Shown: positions 25,626 through 34,195, numbered from the stretch's first letter. The stretch is 36,511 bases of DNA from Bacteroidota bacterium (GCA_011049175.1 DSCJ01000088.1:1-36511); one strand, 5' to 3'. Notes: generated by a model from the letters alone, not told the origin. Numbers and translations are program-made.

Positions 25626-26318
25626 ATGAAAACCATCGGGTTGCTGGGCGGCATGTCGTGGGAGTCAACCGCCGAATACTACCGGATTATCAATGAAGAA
25701 ATCAACCGCCGGCTGGGAGGATCGCATTCGGCATCCATCCTGATGGTTTCCTTCGATTTTCACGAAATAGAAGTCCTTCAGCACCAGGAGGAATGGAACC
25801 GGATGGAAACCCTGCTGGTAGAACAGGCCCGCAAGCTTGAACAGGCTGGTGCCGCACTGCTCCTGATCTGCACCAATACCATGCACCGGCTGGCGCCCGC
25901 GATCGAAAAGGCCATCGGCATTCCCCTGCTTCATATAGCCGATGCCACCGGCCGGGCGATCGTTCAAAAACAAATCCACACGGTAGGATTGCTGGGTACC
26001 CGGTTCACTATGGAAGGGGATTTTTACCGGAAACGCCTGGACGAACGGTTCGATCTGAATGTGATCATCCCCACCCCCGGGGAAAGGGAGGAAATCCACC
26101 GCATCATATACGGGGAACTGGTAACCGGAAAAATATGGACACCTTCCCGGGAAAAATTCATACAGGTGATCGGGTCACTGGAAAAACGCGGTGCGGAAGG
26201 TATTATTCTGGGCTGTACCGAAATTCCCCTCCTGGTAAAACAGGAACATTCCCCCCTGCCCCTGTTCGACACAACCACCCTACATGCACTGGCCGGTGTG
26301 GAAATGGCTCTGCAATAA
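25626..26318 (+). CDS. Aspartate/glutamate racemase family protein
   Basis: 230 residues from ATG 25626, where the family-typical MKTIGLLGGMSWESTAEYY begins. An upstream ATG (25587) overlapping the AlbA_2 stop would add 13 Lys/Asn-rich residues. The two catalytic Cys residues are seen in LLICTNTMH and IILGCTEIPLL, both intact, so a cofactor-independent amino-acid racemase is expected. The D-amino acid made is not evident; aspartate racemase (YgeA/RacX-like) is the closest type. It forms the last gene of the run started by the protease and AlbA_2 genes; the A/T-only spacer follows immediately after the stop. Confidence 0.88.
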   Translation: MKTIGLLGGMSWESTAEYYRIINEEINRRLGGSHSASILMVSFDFHEIEVLQHQEEWNRMETLLVEQARKLEQAGAALLLICTNTMHRLAPAIEKAIGIPLLHIADATGRAIVQKQIHTVGLLGTRFTMEGDFYRKRLDERFDLNVIIPTPGEREEIHRIIYGELVTGKIWTPSREKFIQVIGSLEKRGAEGIILGCTEIPLLVKQEHSPLPLFDTTTLHALAGVEMALQ

Positions 26319-26420
26319 ATTTAATATAATATTAAATATATTTTAATATTATATTAATATTATTAATGATTAATTCAATTATTATTATTCTATATTTAAT
26401 TATTTTAATATATTTTTTTA
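26319..26420. other. Extreme A/T spacer (102 bp with three G/C)
   Basis: Only G26368, C26376 and C26390 interrupt an otherwise pure A/T stretch, inside a region of roughly balanced composition. It holds the palindrome ATTTAATAT (26319-26327) / ATATTAAAT (26329-26337) and many ATTAAT/TATTAT repeats. It starts directly after the racemase stop codon. It may act as terminator, bent DNA or promoter-upstream (UP-like) element of the HD gene. No gene lies in it. Confidence 0.85.
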
Positions 26421-26455
26421 CCTTTTTATGGATCAACCGGCTGCAGCGGTTCCTG

Positions 26456-26487
26456 TTTTCCATGCCGGAAGATTTTCATTAATTTTG
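26456..26487 (+). promoter_or_regulatory. Bacteroidota-type promoter of the HD-domain gene
   Basis: TAATTTTG (26480-26487) matches TAnnTTTG exactly. The -33 position holds TTTT/TTTC (26456-26460), an imperfect TTTG. Transcription should start near 26494, about 14 nt before ATG 26508. Confidence 0.5.
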
Positions 26488-26507
26488 TGATAAACATTCA
26501 ACATACC

Positions 26508-27104
26508 ATGAAACCATCTCAGGCACCTACCCGCGATGAAGCCTGGAAACTTTTCAGGCAGTACAATGAATCGGAAAGTCTTGTCAAACATGCCCTGGCA
26601 GTGGAAGGAGTGATGCGGTACATGGCCAGGAAGTACGGGGAGGATGAAGAAAAATGGGGAATTATCGGGCTGGTGCATGATCTGGATTACGAGAAATATC
26701 CCGACCAGCACTGCAAAAAAACGGAGGAGATCCTGAGGGAAAACCAATGGCCGGAGGAATATATCCATGCCGTACTGAGCCATGGATGGGGCATCGTCAC
26801 CGACGTCAAGCCTGAATCGCTCATGGAAAAAGTATTATTTGCCATTGACGAGCTCACGGGTCTGGTCGTCACTTCTGCGCTGGTAAGGCCCTCCCGTTCG
26901 GTCATGGATATGGGAGCCAAATCGGTTAAAAAGAAATGGAAAGACAAACGGTTTGCCGCCGGGGTAGACCGTTCCGTTATAGAAAAAGGAGCAGAAATGC
27001 TGGGAGTGGAACTGGGCGACCTGATCACAGACACGATCATGGGCATGCGCGAAGTGGCCGCTGAAATCGGTCTGGAAGGAAATCCGCAGCAGGCATCATC
27101 CTGA
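26508..27104 (+). CDS. HD-domain phosphohydrolase-like protein
   Basis: 198 residues from ATG 26508; a longer frame from GTG 26487 would overlap the promoter, so it is rejected. The HD metal-site residues are all visible: VKHALAVEG (first His), LVHDLDYEKYPDQH (HD pair), AVLSHGWG (third His) and FAIDELTGLV (distal Asp). This matches small bacterial HDIG-type proteins of unknown substrate, perhaps a nucleotide. Cytosolic. It lies 87 nt before the Mut7-C gene and probably shares its transcript; a conserved link in function is only suggested by order. Confidence 0.88.
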   Translation: MKPSQAPTRDEAWKLFRQYNESESLVKHALAVEGVMRYMARKYGEDEEKWGIIGLVHDLDYEKYPDQHCKKTEEILRENQWPEEYIHAVLSHGWGIVTDVKPESLMEKVLFAIDELTGLVVTSALVRPSRSVMDMGAKSVKKKWKDKRFAAGVDRSVIEKGAEMLGVELGDLITDTIMGMREVAAEIGLEGNPQQASS

Positions 27105-27191
27105 CAGCCATCTACCGGTTAGGACTTTCCGTTTTCTCCGTAAAGGGAACCCCCGGGCGCCGGCATTTCTTCCCTGTGAAACAACCGGCTT

Positions 27192-27962
27192 ATGAGCAGG
27201 CAGGCCACATTCCGGTTTTATGAGGAGCTGAACGACTTCATTCCGGCAATGAGGAAAAAAAAAGCTTTTGCCCATTCCTTCACAGGAACGCCATCGGTAA
27301 AAGATGCCATTGAAAGTCTGGGAGTGCCGCATACGGAAGTAGACCTCATCCTGGTAAACGGCCGGCCGGTGGATTTTTCCTACCTGCTGACCGGCGGAGA
27401 ATATGTATCGGTCTACCCCTGTTTTGAAAGTATTGATATATCGGGTGTCACCGGCTTACGCGACCGGGGCTTGCGCGTCAGCCGTTTCATTCTGGACGTG
27501 CACCTGGGCAAGCTGGCCAGGTACCTGCGGTTGTTCGGTTTCGACACCGTATATGAAAAAGATTACAACGACCGGGAAATAGCCCTCCGGAGCGTGCAGG
27601 AAATGCGCATTTTATTAACACGTGATGTGGGGTTGCTGAAACACAAAAACCTGACTCACGGATACTGGCTTCGCTCACAGAAACCCATAACACAGTTACA
27701 GGAGGTGCTGGATCATTTCGACCTGTATTCGCAGGCAAAGCCTTTCAGCAGATGCATGGCATGCAACGGGATCATTGCCCCGGTCAGCCGGCAGGAGGTG
27801 GAGGAACACATCCCTCCCCTCACCGGGAAATACGTTCAAGCGTATTCCCGTTGCACAGGGTGCGGAAAAATATACTGGGAAGGAAGCCATTATGAAAGAA
27901 TGAAGGAAATGGTGGCCCGGATCCTGGGCAGAAAAAATTCTTCATACCCGTCACGACCATGA
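27192..27962 (+). CDS. Ubiquitin-like / Mut7-C (PIN-like RNase fold) protein
   Basis: 256 residues. The first 80 look like the ThiS/ubiquitin-like Mut7-C partner: TFRFYEELNDFI, PSVKDAIESLGVPHTEVDLILVNGRPVDF and GGEYVSVYP. From about residue 95 it is a Mut7-C domain: RFILDVHLGKLARYLRLFGFDTVY, where the Asp is an expected catalytic acid, and RILLTRDVGLLKH with the second acid. The C-terminal zinc ribbon has CMACNG and CTGCGKIYW. Family members are predicted RNases; none of the key residues is missing. The gene ends in a 4-nt ATGA overlap with the phosphoesterase gene, so the two are co-translated. Cytosolic. Role in tRNA or mRNA turnover is inference from the fold. Confidence 0.88.
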   Translation: MSRQATFRFYEELNDFIPAMRKKKAFAHSFTGTPSVKDAIESLGVPHTEVDLILVNGRPVDFSYLLTGGEYVSVYPCFESIDISGVTGLRDRGLRVSRFILDVHLGKLARYLRLFGFDTVYEKDYNDREIALRSVQEMRILLTRDVGLLKHKNLTHGYWLRSQKPITQLQEVLDHFDLYSQAKPFSRCMACNGIIAPVSRQEVEEHIPPLTGKYVQAYSRCTGCGKIYWEGSHYERMKEMVARILGRKNSSYPSRP

Positions 27963-28654
27963 ACAGAACTTTTGTGATCGGCGACATACACGGAGCATTT
28001 CTTTCCCTGCAGCAATGTTTCGAAAGAGCGGGATTTGATGCCTCGGCTGACCGGCTGATCTGCCTGGGCGATGCCTGTGACGGATGGCCGGATGTGGCCG
28101 AGGTGATGGAAACCCTTTCTTCCCTTCCCCATCTGGTGTATATTCTGGGCAACCACGACCAGTGGGCACTGGAATGGATCAGAACAGGAAACCCATCGCA
28201 GGCCTGGCTTATGCAGGGGGGAACAGCCTGTGTAAATGCCTATCCGGAGGGCATGCCTGAACCGCACCGGCAGTTGCTGGAAAATGCCCGGCCGTTTTTC
28301 CTGGAAAATGACCGGCTCTTCGTTCACGGAGGGTTTGATCCGGGAACACCCCTGGAAGAGCACGATGCCGATATGCTGGCATGGGACCGCGAGCTGATAC
28401 AGCAGGCCATGGAGCTGGCCGGGCAAAACGAAGATACCAGGCTTACCGGGTTTACCGAGGTGTATGTTGGACACACTCCCACCATCCGGTACGGCAGCGA
28501 CCGTCCCATCAAAGTGGGTGAAATCTGGCTGATGGATACGGGAGCCGGCTGGACCGGGCCTCTGAGCATGATGGATATCGGCACCCACGAAATATTTCAG
28601 GGAGACTCTCCCTCCAGCCTTTATCCCCCGTCCAGCGGAAGGTTATTTATCTGA
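27959..28654 (+). CDS. PPP-type metallophosphoesterase
   Basis: 231 residues. The bimetal centre motifs are in order: VIGDIHGAF (Asp, His), CLGDACDGWPD (Asp), ILGNHDQWALEW (Asn, His), FVHGGFDPG (His), and VYVGHTPTI (His). The family includes Ser/Thr phosphatases of PrpA/PP1 type and ApaH-like diadenosine tetraphosphatases. The small size and lack of specific inserts do not decide between them. It overlaps the Mut7-C gene by 4 nt; the paired RNase-like and phosphatase activities could act together on RNA ends, as an inference. Converges on the TIM-barrel gene with 14 nt between the stop codons. Confidence 0.88.
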   Translation: MNRTFVIGDIHGAFLSLQQCFERAGFDASADRLICLGDACDGWPDVAEVMETLSSLPHLVYILGNHDQWALEWIRTGNPSQAWLMQGGTACVNAYPEGMPEPHRQLLENARPFFLENDRLFVHGGFDPGTPLEEHDADMLAWDRELIQQAMELAGQNEDTRLTGFTEVYVGHTPTIRYGSDRPIKVGEIWLMDTGAGWTGPLSMMDIGTHEIFQGDSPSSLYPPSSGRLFI

Positions 28655-28668
28655 TCCGGGCGCAGGGT

Positions 28669-29589
28669 TCAGGAAACCGACAGAATGGCTTTTTCCAGCA
28701 GCGCTTTCGTGGCCCGGGTACCGGCATACTCATCCAGCCCGCTTCCCTCGTATTCAATACCGATATATCCCCTGTAACCCGAATCTTTCACAATGCCGAG
28801 CATTCGATAGAAATCGGTATGGATCTCATTCCCCTCCTCATCGAATTCATGGGATTTGGCAGAAACACCCTTTGCCCAGGGCATCAGTTCCTTCACACCC
28901 AGGTAGCGGTCATATTCCTCATCAGCACTGATTCTGAAGTTCCCGAAATCGGGAAGGGTCCCCACCCGGGGATGATCCACCGTCCGCATCACTTCGGAAA
29001 GCCATTTTGCATTGCTGGAAAGGCCTCCGTGGTTTTCCACAATCACGTTGATATTATACCGGTCGCCGTATTCACACAGTCGCCTGAGGCCGTCAGCGGC
29101 CAGCTTCATCTGCTCCTCATACGACCCTTCGCTGCGGGCATTCACCCTGATGGAATGGCAACCCAGAAAAGCAGCTGCTTCCACCCATTTATGGTGATTG
29201 GTAACGGCCTCGAAGCGTTTTTCTTCGTCAGGATCGCCCAGGTTTCCTTCATTGTCGCACATGATCAGCAGGCTGGTTACTCCTTCCCCGTCACAGCGTT
29301 TTTTCAGTTCGGCCAGGTATTTTTCGTCACGCGCCCTGCCGGGATAGAATTGGTTAACATACTCCACCGCTTCGATTCCAAAATCCTGCCGGGCTATGAC
29401 AGGAAAATCGAGTGGATCCTTGCCAAGGGACTCATCCCAGAAGGTACGGTGCAACGACCATTGTGCCAGAGAGATTCCAAACAGGGGATCTTTACGGCCC
29501 CGGCAGGCAGACAGAAGGGAAGGAGCCAGCATCAGGCCCGTTCCCGCCAGCACTGTGCTGGAAAGAAATTTTCTTCTGTTTTGAGGCAT
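28669..29589 (-). CDS. Tat-exported xylose-isomerase-like TIM barrel (candidate 3-keto-glycal hydratase)
   Basis: 306 residues from ATG 29589; longer starts would bury the signal. The N-terminus [11 protein letters not shown] is a Tat motif followed by a hydrophobic stretch and the lipobox LLSAC, so it is probably a lipoprotein. The barrel belongs to the sugar phosphate isomerase/epimerase family (AP_endonuc_2), with metal-site residues in VIVENHG (Glu), LPDFGN (Asp), AKSHEF (His) and IGIEYEG (Glu). It is the last gene of a seven-gene leftward operon with two Gfo/Idh/MocA oxidoreductases and DUF1080 proteins. In Bacteroides thetaiotaomicron a similar set (BT2156-2160, recalled) breaks down 3-keto-glycosides, the TIM barrel acting on the keto-glycal. 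A hydratase or epimerase role is therefore likely. It differs in being exported. Confidence 0.82.
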   Translation of the reverse strand: MPQNRRKFLSSTVLAGTGLMLAPSLLSACRGRKDPLFGISLAQWSLHRTFWDESLGKDPLDFPVIARQDFGIEAVEYVNQFYPGRARDEKYLAELKKRCDGEGVTSLLIMCDNEGNLGDPDEEKRFEAVTNHHKWVEAAAFLGCHSIRVNARSEGSYEEQMKLAADGLRRLCEYGDRYNINVIVENHGGLSSNAKWLSEVMRTVDHPRVGTLPDFGNFRISADEEYDRYLGVKELMPWAKGVSAKSHEFDEEGNEIHTDFYRMLGIVKDSGYRGYIGIEYEGSGLDEYAGTRATKALLEKAILSVS

Positions 29590-29607
29590 GGTGGTTATTT
29601 TAAATGT

Positions 29608-29652
29608 GAAAGGCCGGTGCGGCCTGTCATGGACATGCCCTGCCGGCCTTTC
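29608..29652 (-). promoter_or_regulatory. Intercistronic GC hairpin between DUF1080 and TIM-barrel genes
   Basis: GAAAGGCCGG (29608-29617) and CCGGCCTTTC (29643-29652) form a perfect 10-bp stem around a 25-nt loop. No U-tract follows on the minus strand, so it is not a classical terminator. It may stabilise the upstream mRNA and set the level of the last gene. Confidence 0.5.
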
Positions 29653-29669
29653 CGATGTTTGTAAACGGG

Positions 29670-30461
29670 TCAAAGTTCCTTGAGCTTGATGTTTTTGAAC
29701 CATACATCGTTACCGTGATCCTGCAGGGCGATGTACCCTTCGCGGTACTTGCCGAACTCTTCATACCCGGCAAACTTGCTGTTGGCCACCAGTTCTTCCC
29801 AGTCGGGTGTTCCCAGGTGGTATTCCAGTACCTGTTCACCGTTCATTTTATGTACAACGGTACCCTGGTACACGATAATCTCAACCTGGTTCCATTCCCC
29901 GGCAGGTTTGGCATTCTGGGGTTTGGCAGGGATCAGGTCGTACAGCGAGCCGGCCTTCCGGTTTCCTTCTTTCCCCAGATTTGCATCAATATGCCTTTCA
30001 TTGTCAAGCACCTGCATTTCAGGTGCCGATTTCCAGATCTCCGTTCCGGGTATTTCCTGGGCCAGGTAAAAGATACCGCTGTTTCCGCCTTCCGAGATCT
30101 TCCAGTCGAGCTTCAGGTGGAAATCCTTGAATTTGCGGTCGTAAAGGATGTCTCCACCCTGGCCGCCGGCTTCGCCTTCACCGCTGCCTATGCATTTCAG
30201 GGCACCGTCTTCGATCGTCCAGCCAGCTTCGGGGAAGCTCTCTTTATTGTAACCCCTCCAGCCGTTGGTGGAAGAACCGTCGAAAAGAAGCATCCAGCCC
30301 TCTTCCATTTCAGCCTGGGAAAGGGTATTGTCGGCCGGAGCTTCCACAGCGGTTTCTTCAGGAGCTTCTTCACCACCGGTTTTTTTACCGGTCGATTTAC
30401 AGGAAATTCCTAACAGCATGAAAGCTGCCGTCAGCATCATGAGTATTCCTTTTGTTTTCAT
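29670..30461 (-). CDS. DUF1080 lipoprotein (3-keto-disaccharide hydrolase/lyase family)
   Basis: 263 residues from ATG 30461, where [10 protein letters not shown]... gives a lipoprotein signal ending LLGISCKS; the longer frame (to 30488) adds only a short non-signal stretch. An acidic Glu/Pro linker follows the lipid Cys. The concanavalin-like DUF1080 domain shows [44 protein letters not shown] and the C-terminal [18 protein letters not shown]. Family members cleave 3-keto-glycosides, some by beta-elimination. It probably sits in the periplasm or outer membrane as the keto-glycoside-cleaving step, next to the oxidoreductases that would make the 3-keto substrate. It is closest in pattern to the protein encoded at 34892. 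Confidence 0.88.
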   Translation of the reverse strand: MKTKGILMMLTAAFMLLGISCKSTGKKTGGEEAPEETAVEAPADNTLSQAEMEEGWMLLFDGSSTNGWRGYNKESFPEAGWTIEDGALKCIGSGEGEAGGQGGDILYDRKFKDFHLKLDWKISEGGNSGIFYLAQEIPGTEIWKSAPEMQVLDNERHIDANLGKEGNRKAGSLYDLIPAKPQNAKPAGEWNQVEIIVYQGTVVHKMNGEQVLEYHLGTPDWEELVANSKFAGYEEFGKYREGYIALQDHGNDVWFKNIKLKEL

Positions 30462-30498
30462 AGGTGGTTGAATTTTTGTGGTTAACAATGATCGGTAG

Positions 30499-31983
30499 TT
30501 ATGGCATATCCGGCAATGACCAGCCGTTGCGGTATGTATGTTTCACCAGTTCGGCGGCATACTCTTTTGCCGGAAGCGGGTCGGTCCATTTCTTATCGAA
30601 GGTAGGATGTCCATCGTGTATCTGGAAGCCGTCTTCGACCACCACCCGAAGGGTTTCGTGTTCGCCGATATTGGTAAAGGTCATATTGGGTCCGTCCCAC
30701 AGCAGTTCCTTGTTCAGGCCCTGCAATCTGACGGCCAGCACGCCCATCACCACCATTTCATTGAACGGGCCCGCTTCACTGAATGGGGAAGCTGTTTCCA
30801 CGCGGTTTCCGGGACTTTCCTTGCAGGCCCTGATCCAGTCCTGTTCGTGGTTTTCGTTGGGAACCCGGCGGATAGTTTTGGGCACGCTGGGTACCCTTCC
30901 GGAAAGGAGCCAGGGGTCTTTCCCGTAGCAACCGCAGATAAGCTTGTCTTTGGTTCCGTGGAAGATCACCCCACCGCCGGCATCGTTCATATCCCGGCCT
31001 TCGGGCCAGCCTTCGGGCTTCATAGGCTGCAATCCGCCGTCATACCAGGTCACCTCCACCTGGGGCAGCTTCAGTTTCCCGTACCTGGGTCTTTCCGGGA
31101 AAATAATCCTGACCATCTGGGCATTGGGAGCACAATCGGTCAGCAGGAGTGTGGAACTTCCCTGTACCCGGGTAGGATATCCCAGTTTCAGTCCCACGAA
31201 CACAGGATGCAGAATATGGCAGGCCATGTCGCCCAGGGCGCCCGTGCCAAAATCCCACCATCCTCGCCAGTTCCAGGGGGTATACAGTTCATGATACGGA
31301 CGCATGGGAGCGGGTCCGATGAAAAGGTCCCAGTTCAGGGTTTCGGGCACCCACATACCGGGGCTGGGCCTGTTCAGACCCTGCGGCCAGATGGGCCGGT
31401 CAGTAAATGCCTCTACTTTGGTCACCTCTCCGATCTCACCGTTCCACAGCCACTCGCAGATCAAACGGACTCCTTCACCGCTCGATCCCTGATTTCCCAT
31501 TGAGGTAGCCACTTTGTATTTCTCAGCCAGTTTGGTCAGGAGCCTGGATTCGTACACCGAATGCGTAAGGGGTTTCTGGAGATACACATGTTTGCCCATG
31601 GTAATGGCATGGGCGGCAGTAATGGCATGGGTGTGATCGGCTGTGGCGATCACCACGGCATCGATGCTCTTCCCCATTTCGTCGTACATTTTTCTCCAGT
31701 CCCAATAGGCTTTGGCTTTTGGATAATGCTCAAATACCCGCTGGCTGTATTTCCAGTCCACGTCACACAGAGCCACAATATTTTCTGTCTCCATGGCCTT
31801 CAGATTGGCAAAGCCCATACCTCCCACCCCGATCCCGGCAATGTTCAGCTTATCGCTGGGCGGGGTATGACCCAGACCGCTGATCACATAACTGGGAAGA
31901 ATGGTGAATCCTGCAGCGGCAGCTGCCGAATTGGCCAGAAATCTTCTTCTGGACAGCTTGTTTGATTCGTATTCTTGTGCCAT
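30499..31983 (-). CDS. Gfo/Idh/MocA oxidoreductase with Tat signal
   Basis: 494 residues from ATG 31983; an upstream ATG at 32013 adds ten residues and is possible. SRRRFLANSAAAAAGFTIL is a Tat signal. The NAD-binding motif is IAGIGVGGMGFANL, and the second landmark, usually E-K-P, reads YLQKPLTHS, keeping the Lys but replacing Glu by Gln. The C-terminal part has WWDFGTGALGDMACHILHP, seen in many glycosidase-like or sugar-oxidising members, with the probable catalytic His. Oxidation at C3 of a glycoside by tightly bound NAD is the expected reaction. Tat export would let the protein fold with its cofactor before transport. A possible internal promoter stands upstream at 32045-32077. Confidence 0.87.
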   Translation of the reverse strand: MAQEYESNKLSRRRFLANSAAAAAGFTILPSYVISGLGHTPPSDKLNIAGIGVGGMGFANLKAMETENIVALCDVDWKYSQRVFEHYPKAKAYWDWRKMYDEMGKSIDAVVIATADHTHAITAAHAITMGKHVYLQKPLTHSVYESRLLTKLAEKYKVATSMGNQGSSGEGVRLICEWLWNGEIGEVTKVEAFTDRPIWPQGLNRPSPGMWVPETLNWDLFIGPAPMRPYHELYTPWNWRGWWDFGTGALGDMACHILHPVFVGLKLGYPTRVQGSSTLLLTDCAPNAQMVRIIFPERPRYGKLKLPQVEVTWYDGGLQPMKPEGWPEGRDMNDAGGGVIFHGTKDKLICGCYGKDPWLLSGRVPSVPKTIRRVPNENHEQDWIRACKESPGNRVETASPFSEAGPFNEMVVMGVLAVRLQGLNKELLWDGPNMTFTNIGEHETLRVVVEDGFQIHDGHPTFDKKWTDPLPAKEYAAELVKHTYRNGWSLPDMP

Positions 31984-32044
31984 AATTCCGGTATTTTTGG
32001 TTGGTTCGTTCAATGGTCAACGGCAGGCTGCAATGCCGATTCTT

Positions 32045-32077
32045 TAAAATTAATCAATTTATTGTAAAAAAAACAAA
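32045..32077 (-). promoter_or_regulatory. Possible internal promoter before the Tat oxidoreductase gene
   Basis: Minus strand: TTTG (revcomp of 32074-32077), 21-nt spacer, TAATTTTA (revcomp of 32045-32052), one base off TAnnTTTG. The start would fall near 32038. The 5' leader then holds a small hairpin with CGGCA/TGCCG arms. Confidence 0.4.
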
Positions 32078-32083
32078 CCCTGC

Positions 32084-33658
32084 TCATATGATCTGTTGTT
32101 TATCAGGATCCCAGTAAACTTTTCTGCCTTCCCGGTAGGCGATAGTTCCCATGTGGGCAGTCATGGCTTCTTCAAAGCCGGCATCGATATGGCAGCTGGT
32201 TGGCGATCCCGTGCGGATGGCGTCGATCCATTCGCGGATATGGAGATGGGTTGTATCCACCCGTTTACCGCCCCGGTAAGTATATAACAGTCCTCTTCCG
32301 GCAAAGTATTGCTCGGTGGCGGAAGTCACAGCATCCACCTGTTTGGTTCCCGGAGTATATGTATAGATGGGGAGAGAAGGATCGATAATTCCTTTTCTGA
32401 TCTGTTTGGCATACCGGGTTGAGGCCGGGTCGGCTTTGATGATCAGGGTATCACCCATTTCCATACTGGCATCGTGTCCCATGATCACCTTGCCGCGGGA
32501 ACGCTGGCTGGCCAGGGTAGCGCTGTACATCAGGGTGAGGTCTTTCTCCGGATACTCGAACACGGTATGCAGTACATCGGGAACGGTACGTCCGTCCTTG
32601 TAGAAATAGATCCCTCCCGAGGAAACCGCTGAACGGGGAATGCCCAGTCCCAGTATCTGGTTCATGGCATCGTATTCATGGGTCAGCAAATCACCGGAGA
32701 GGCCGGTGCTGTAATCCCACCAGCAGCGCCATCTGAAGAATCTTTCCAGGCTGAACTCGTGCCAGGGGGCAGGCCCGATAAACTGTTCCCAGTCGATAGT
32801 ATCGGGACCGGCATCCGGGTGAATGGGATACACCCAGGCACCGTTGGGATCATTCCGGTTGGTAGTTACTTCGATCAGGGTGATCTTACCCAGCAGGTCT
32901 TTTTCAATAGCTTCCCTGGCTTTGATATAACTTTCTGTTTGCCTTCCCTGGTGGCCCAGCTGAAATACAACCCCGTTCTCCTTCACTGCTTTCACCACCT
33001 CATAGGTTTCCTGAACGGTCCATGTCATGGGTTTTTCACAGTAAACATGTTTCCCGTTCCGGGCGGCTTCAATGGTCATGGGTCCGTGCCAGTGATCGGG
33101 CGTGGCAATGATCACGGCATCGATATCGGGGGAAGCACACAGTTCTTTGTAATTTTTAAACCGCCGGGGGGCATCGCCCATTTTCCCGCCGGTTCCCTCC
33201 CTGTAAATATTTGCCCCTGCCTCCACAGCCAGTTCTCCGTAGGTATCGAAAATATCGCAAACACCATTAACCACTACATTCAGATCATCCTGGGCCAGAA
33301 AATCCTGGTACCGGGTATCGGAAGGATTGATGGCAGCGGCATCCCTTACCGTATCAATCCATGCAGGATGAGCAAATCCGGCTGCCCGGGCCAGGTGTGG
33401 CCCGCGTATCCCGTAGCCGATAATTCCCAGACGGAGGGTTTTCCCCTCACTCAAGGGAGGAGGAGCCGGTACGGGGTTCGTACTCATGTTCAGCTCGCTG
33501 AAGATGTTCTTCTTCAGCAGGCGGTCATACCGGCGTTTTCTGTACCAGGCATAGGCAAAAACGCCCAACACCGGCACAGTGGCCAGGGTTTTTACCCATT
33601 CTCTGCGATGCACCTTCCCCGAAAGGCTGTTTTCCTTGTTGTCACTTTCCATTTCCAT
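32084..33658 (-). CDS. Membrane-anchored Gfo/Idh/MocA oxidoreductase
   Basis: 524 residues from ATG 33658, chosen because AGGAG stands 7 nt upstream, an unusually good ribosome site for this genome. The longer frame would overlap the DoxX gene. The N-terminus has HRREWVKTLATVPVLGVFAYAW, a twin-Arg pair with a hydrophobic segment but no clear cleavage site, so a membrane anchor or Tat signal. The nucleotide motif is LGIIGYGIRGPHL and the landmark YCEKPMTWTV has the canonical E-K-P. WRCWWDYSTGLSGDLLTHEYDAMNQ resembles the same segment of the second oxidoreductase (about 30-40% alike by eye). Two different oxidoreductases side by side is also the arrangement of the B. thetaiotaomicron locus. Separation from the DoxX gene is 20 nt. 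Confidence 0.87.
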   Translation of the reverse strand: MEMESDNKENSLSGKVHRREWVKTLATVPVLGVFAYAWYRKRRYDRLLKKNIFSELNMSTNPVPAPPPLSEGKTLRLGIIGYGIRGPHLARAAGFAHPAWIDTVRDAAAINPSDTRYQDFLAQDDLNVVVNGVCDIFDTYGELAVEAGANIYREGTGGKMGDAPRRFKNYKELCASPDIDAVIIATPDHWHGPMTIEAARNGKHVYCEKPMTWTVQETYEVVKAVKENGVVFQLGHQGRQTESYIKAREAIEKDLLGKITLIEVTTNRNDPNGAWVYPIHPDAGPDTIDWEQFIGPAPWHEFSLERFFRWRCWWDYSTGLSGDLLTHEYDAMNQILGLGIPRSAVSSGGIYFYKDGRTVPDVLHTVFEYPEKDLTLMYSATLASQRSRGKVIMGHDASMEMGDTLIIKADPASTRYAKQIRKGIIDPSLPIYTYTPGTKQVDAVTSATEQYFAGRGLLYTYRGGKRVDTTHLHIREWIDAIRTGSPTSCHIDAGFEEAMTAHMGTIAYREGRKVYWDPDKQQII

Positions 33659-33678
33659 ACTGCTCTCCTGTTTATTGA

Positions 33679-34173
33679 CTATTTTACTTGTTTTTTGTTC
33701 TTCTTTCTTCCCAGCACCCAACGGTCAACCCCAATCTCCTTCCCCGTGGGGAATACATAGAGAACTGCCAGGGCGGCCAGCTCGATCAGGGTCTTATCCA
33801 CCACCAGGTAATTGCCTTCCATGGGTGAGGCATACTTCAGGCCCACAAACGGCGGATGGGACAGGTAGTAAAAAGCGAGCAGGACAATGCCTGCCATGGT
33901 AGCCACCCGGGTAAACAATCCCAGGATCAGTCCCAGTCCGATAAAAATCAGTCCCCAGACATTCAGAAAATCCACAGTAGCCAGCACATCGGAATTTAAT
34001 GTCAGGGAATGGAAAAACGGGGAAAACCATCCCTGGCTGTCGAGCAGATAGAATGCCGATGTCCAGTTCGGATTTACCAGTTTCGCAATCCCTTCATAAA
34101 GAAAATGCCAGCCAATCAGCAGTCTGAGTATGACCATCCATGTAAGTTGTACATTGTTCTTCCAGTTCATCAT
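33679..34173 (-). CDS. DoxX-family membrane protein
   Basis: 164 residues, four hydrophobic helices: LTWMVILRLLIGWHFLYEGIAKL, VDFLNVWGLIFIGLGLILGLF, VATMAGIVLLAFYYL and LIELAALAVLYVF. The opening helix with LR-x-x-I-G-x-x-F-x-x-x-G-x-x-K is the DoxX signature. The end is Lys-rich (KKNKKQVK). DoxX proteins are tied to quinone-linked electron transfer in some archaea; here one could take electrons from the exported oxidoreductases to the quinone pool, which is inference. It lies inside the 3-keto-glycoside operon, 61 nt after the DUF1080 gene, with its own promoter-like element upstream. The start is ATG 34173 or ATG 34170. Confidence 0.85.
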   Translation of the reverse strand: MMNWKNNVQLTWMVILRLLIGWHFLYEGIAKLVNPNWTSAFYLLDSQGWFSPFFHSLTLNSDVLATVDFLNVWGLIFIGLGLILGLFTRVATMAGIVLLAFYYLSHPPFVGLKYASPMEGNYLVVDKTLIELAALAVLYVFPTGKEIGVDRWVLGRKKNKKQVK

Positions 34174-34195
34174 CTCGCCATTGTTGAAATGTTAG

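Noticed and set aside
32678-33760. 360-codon plus-strand frame opposite the membrane oxidoreductase
   Set aside because: Antisense shadow of a gene with clear NAD-binding and E-K-P motifs.
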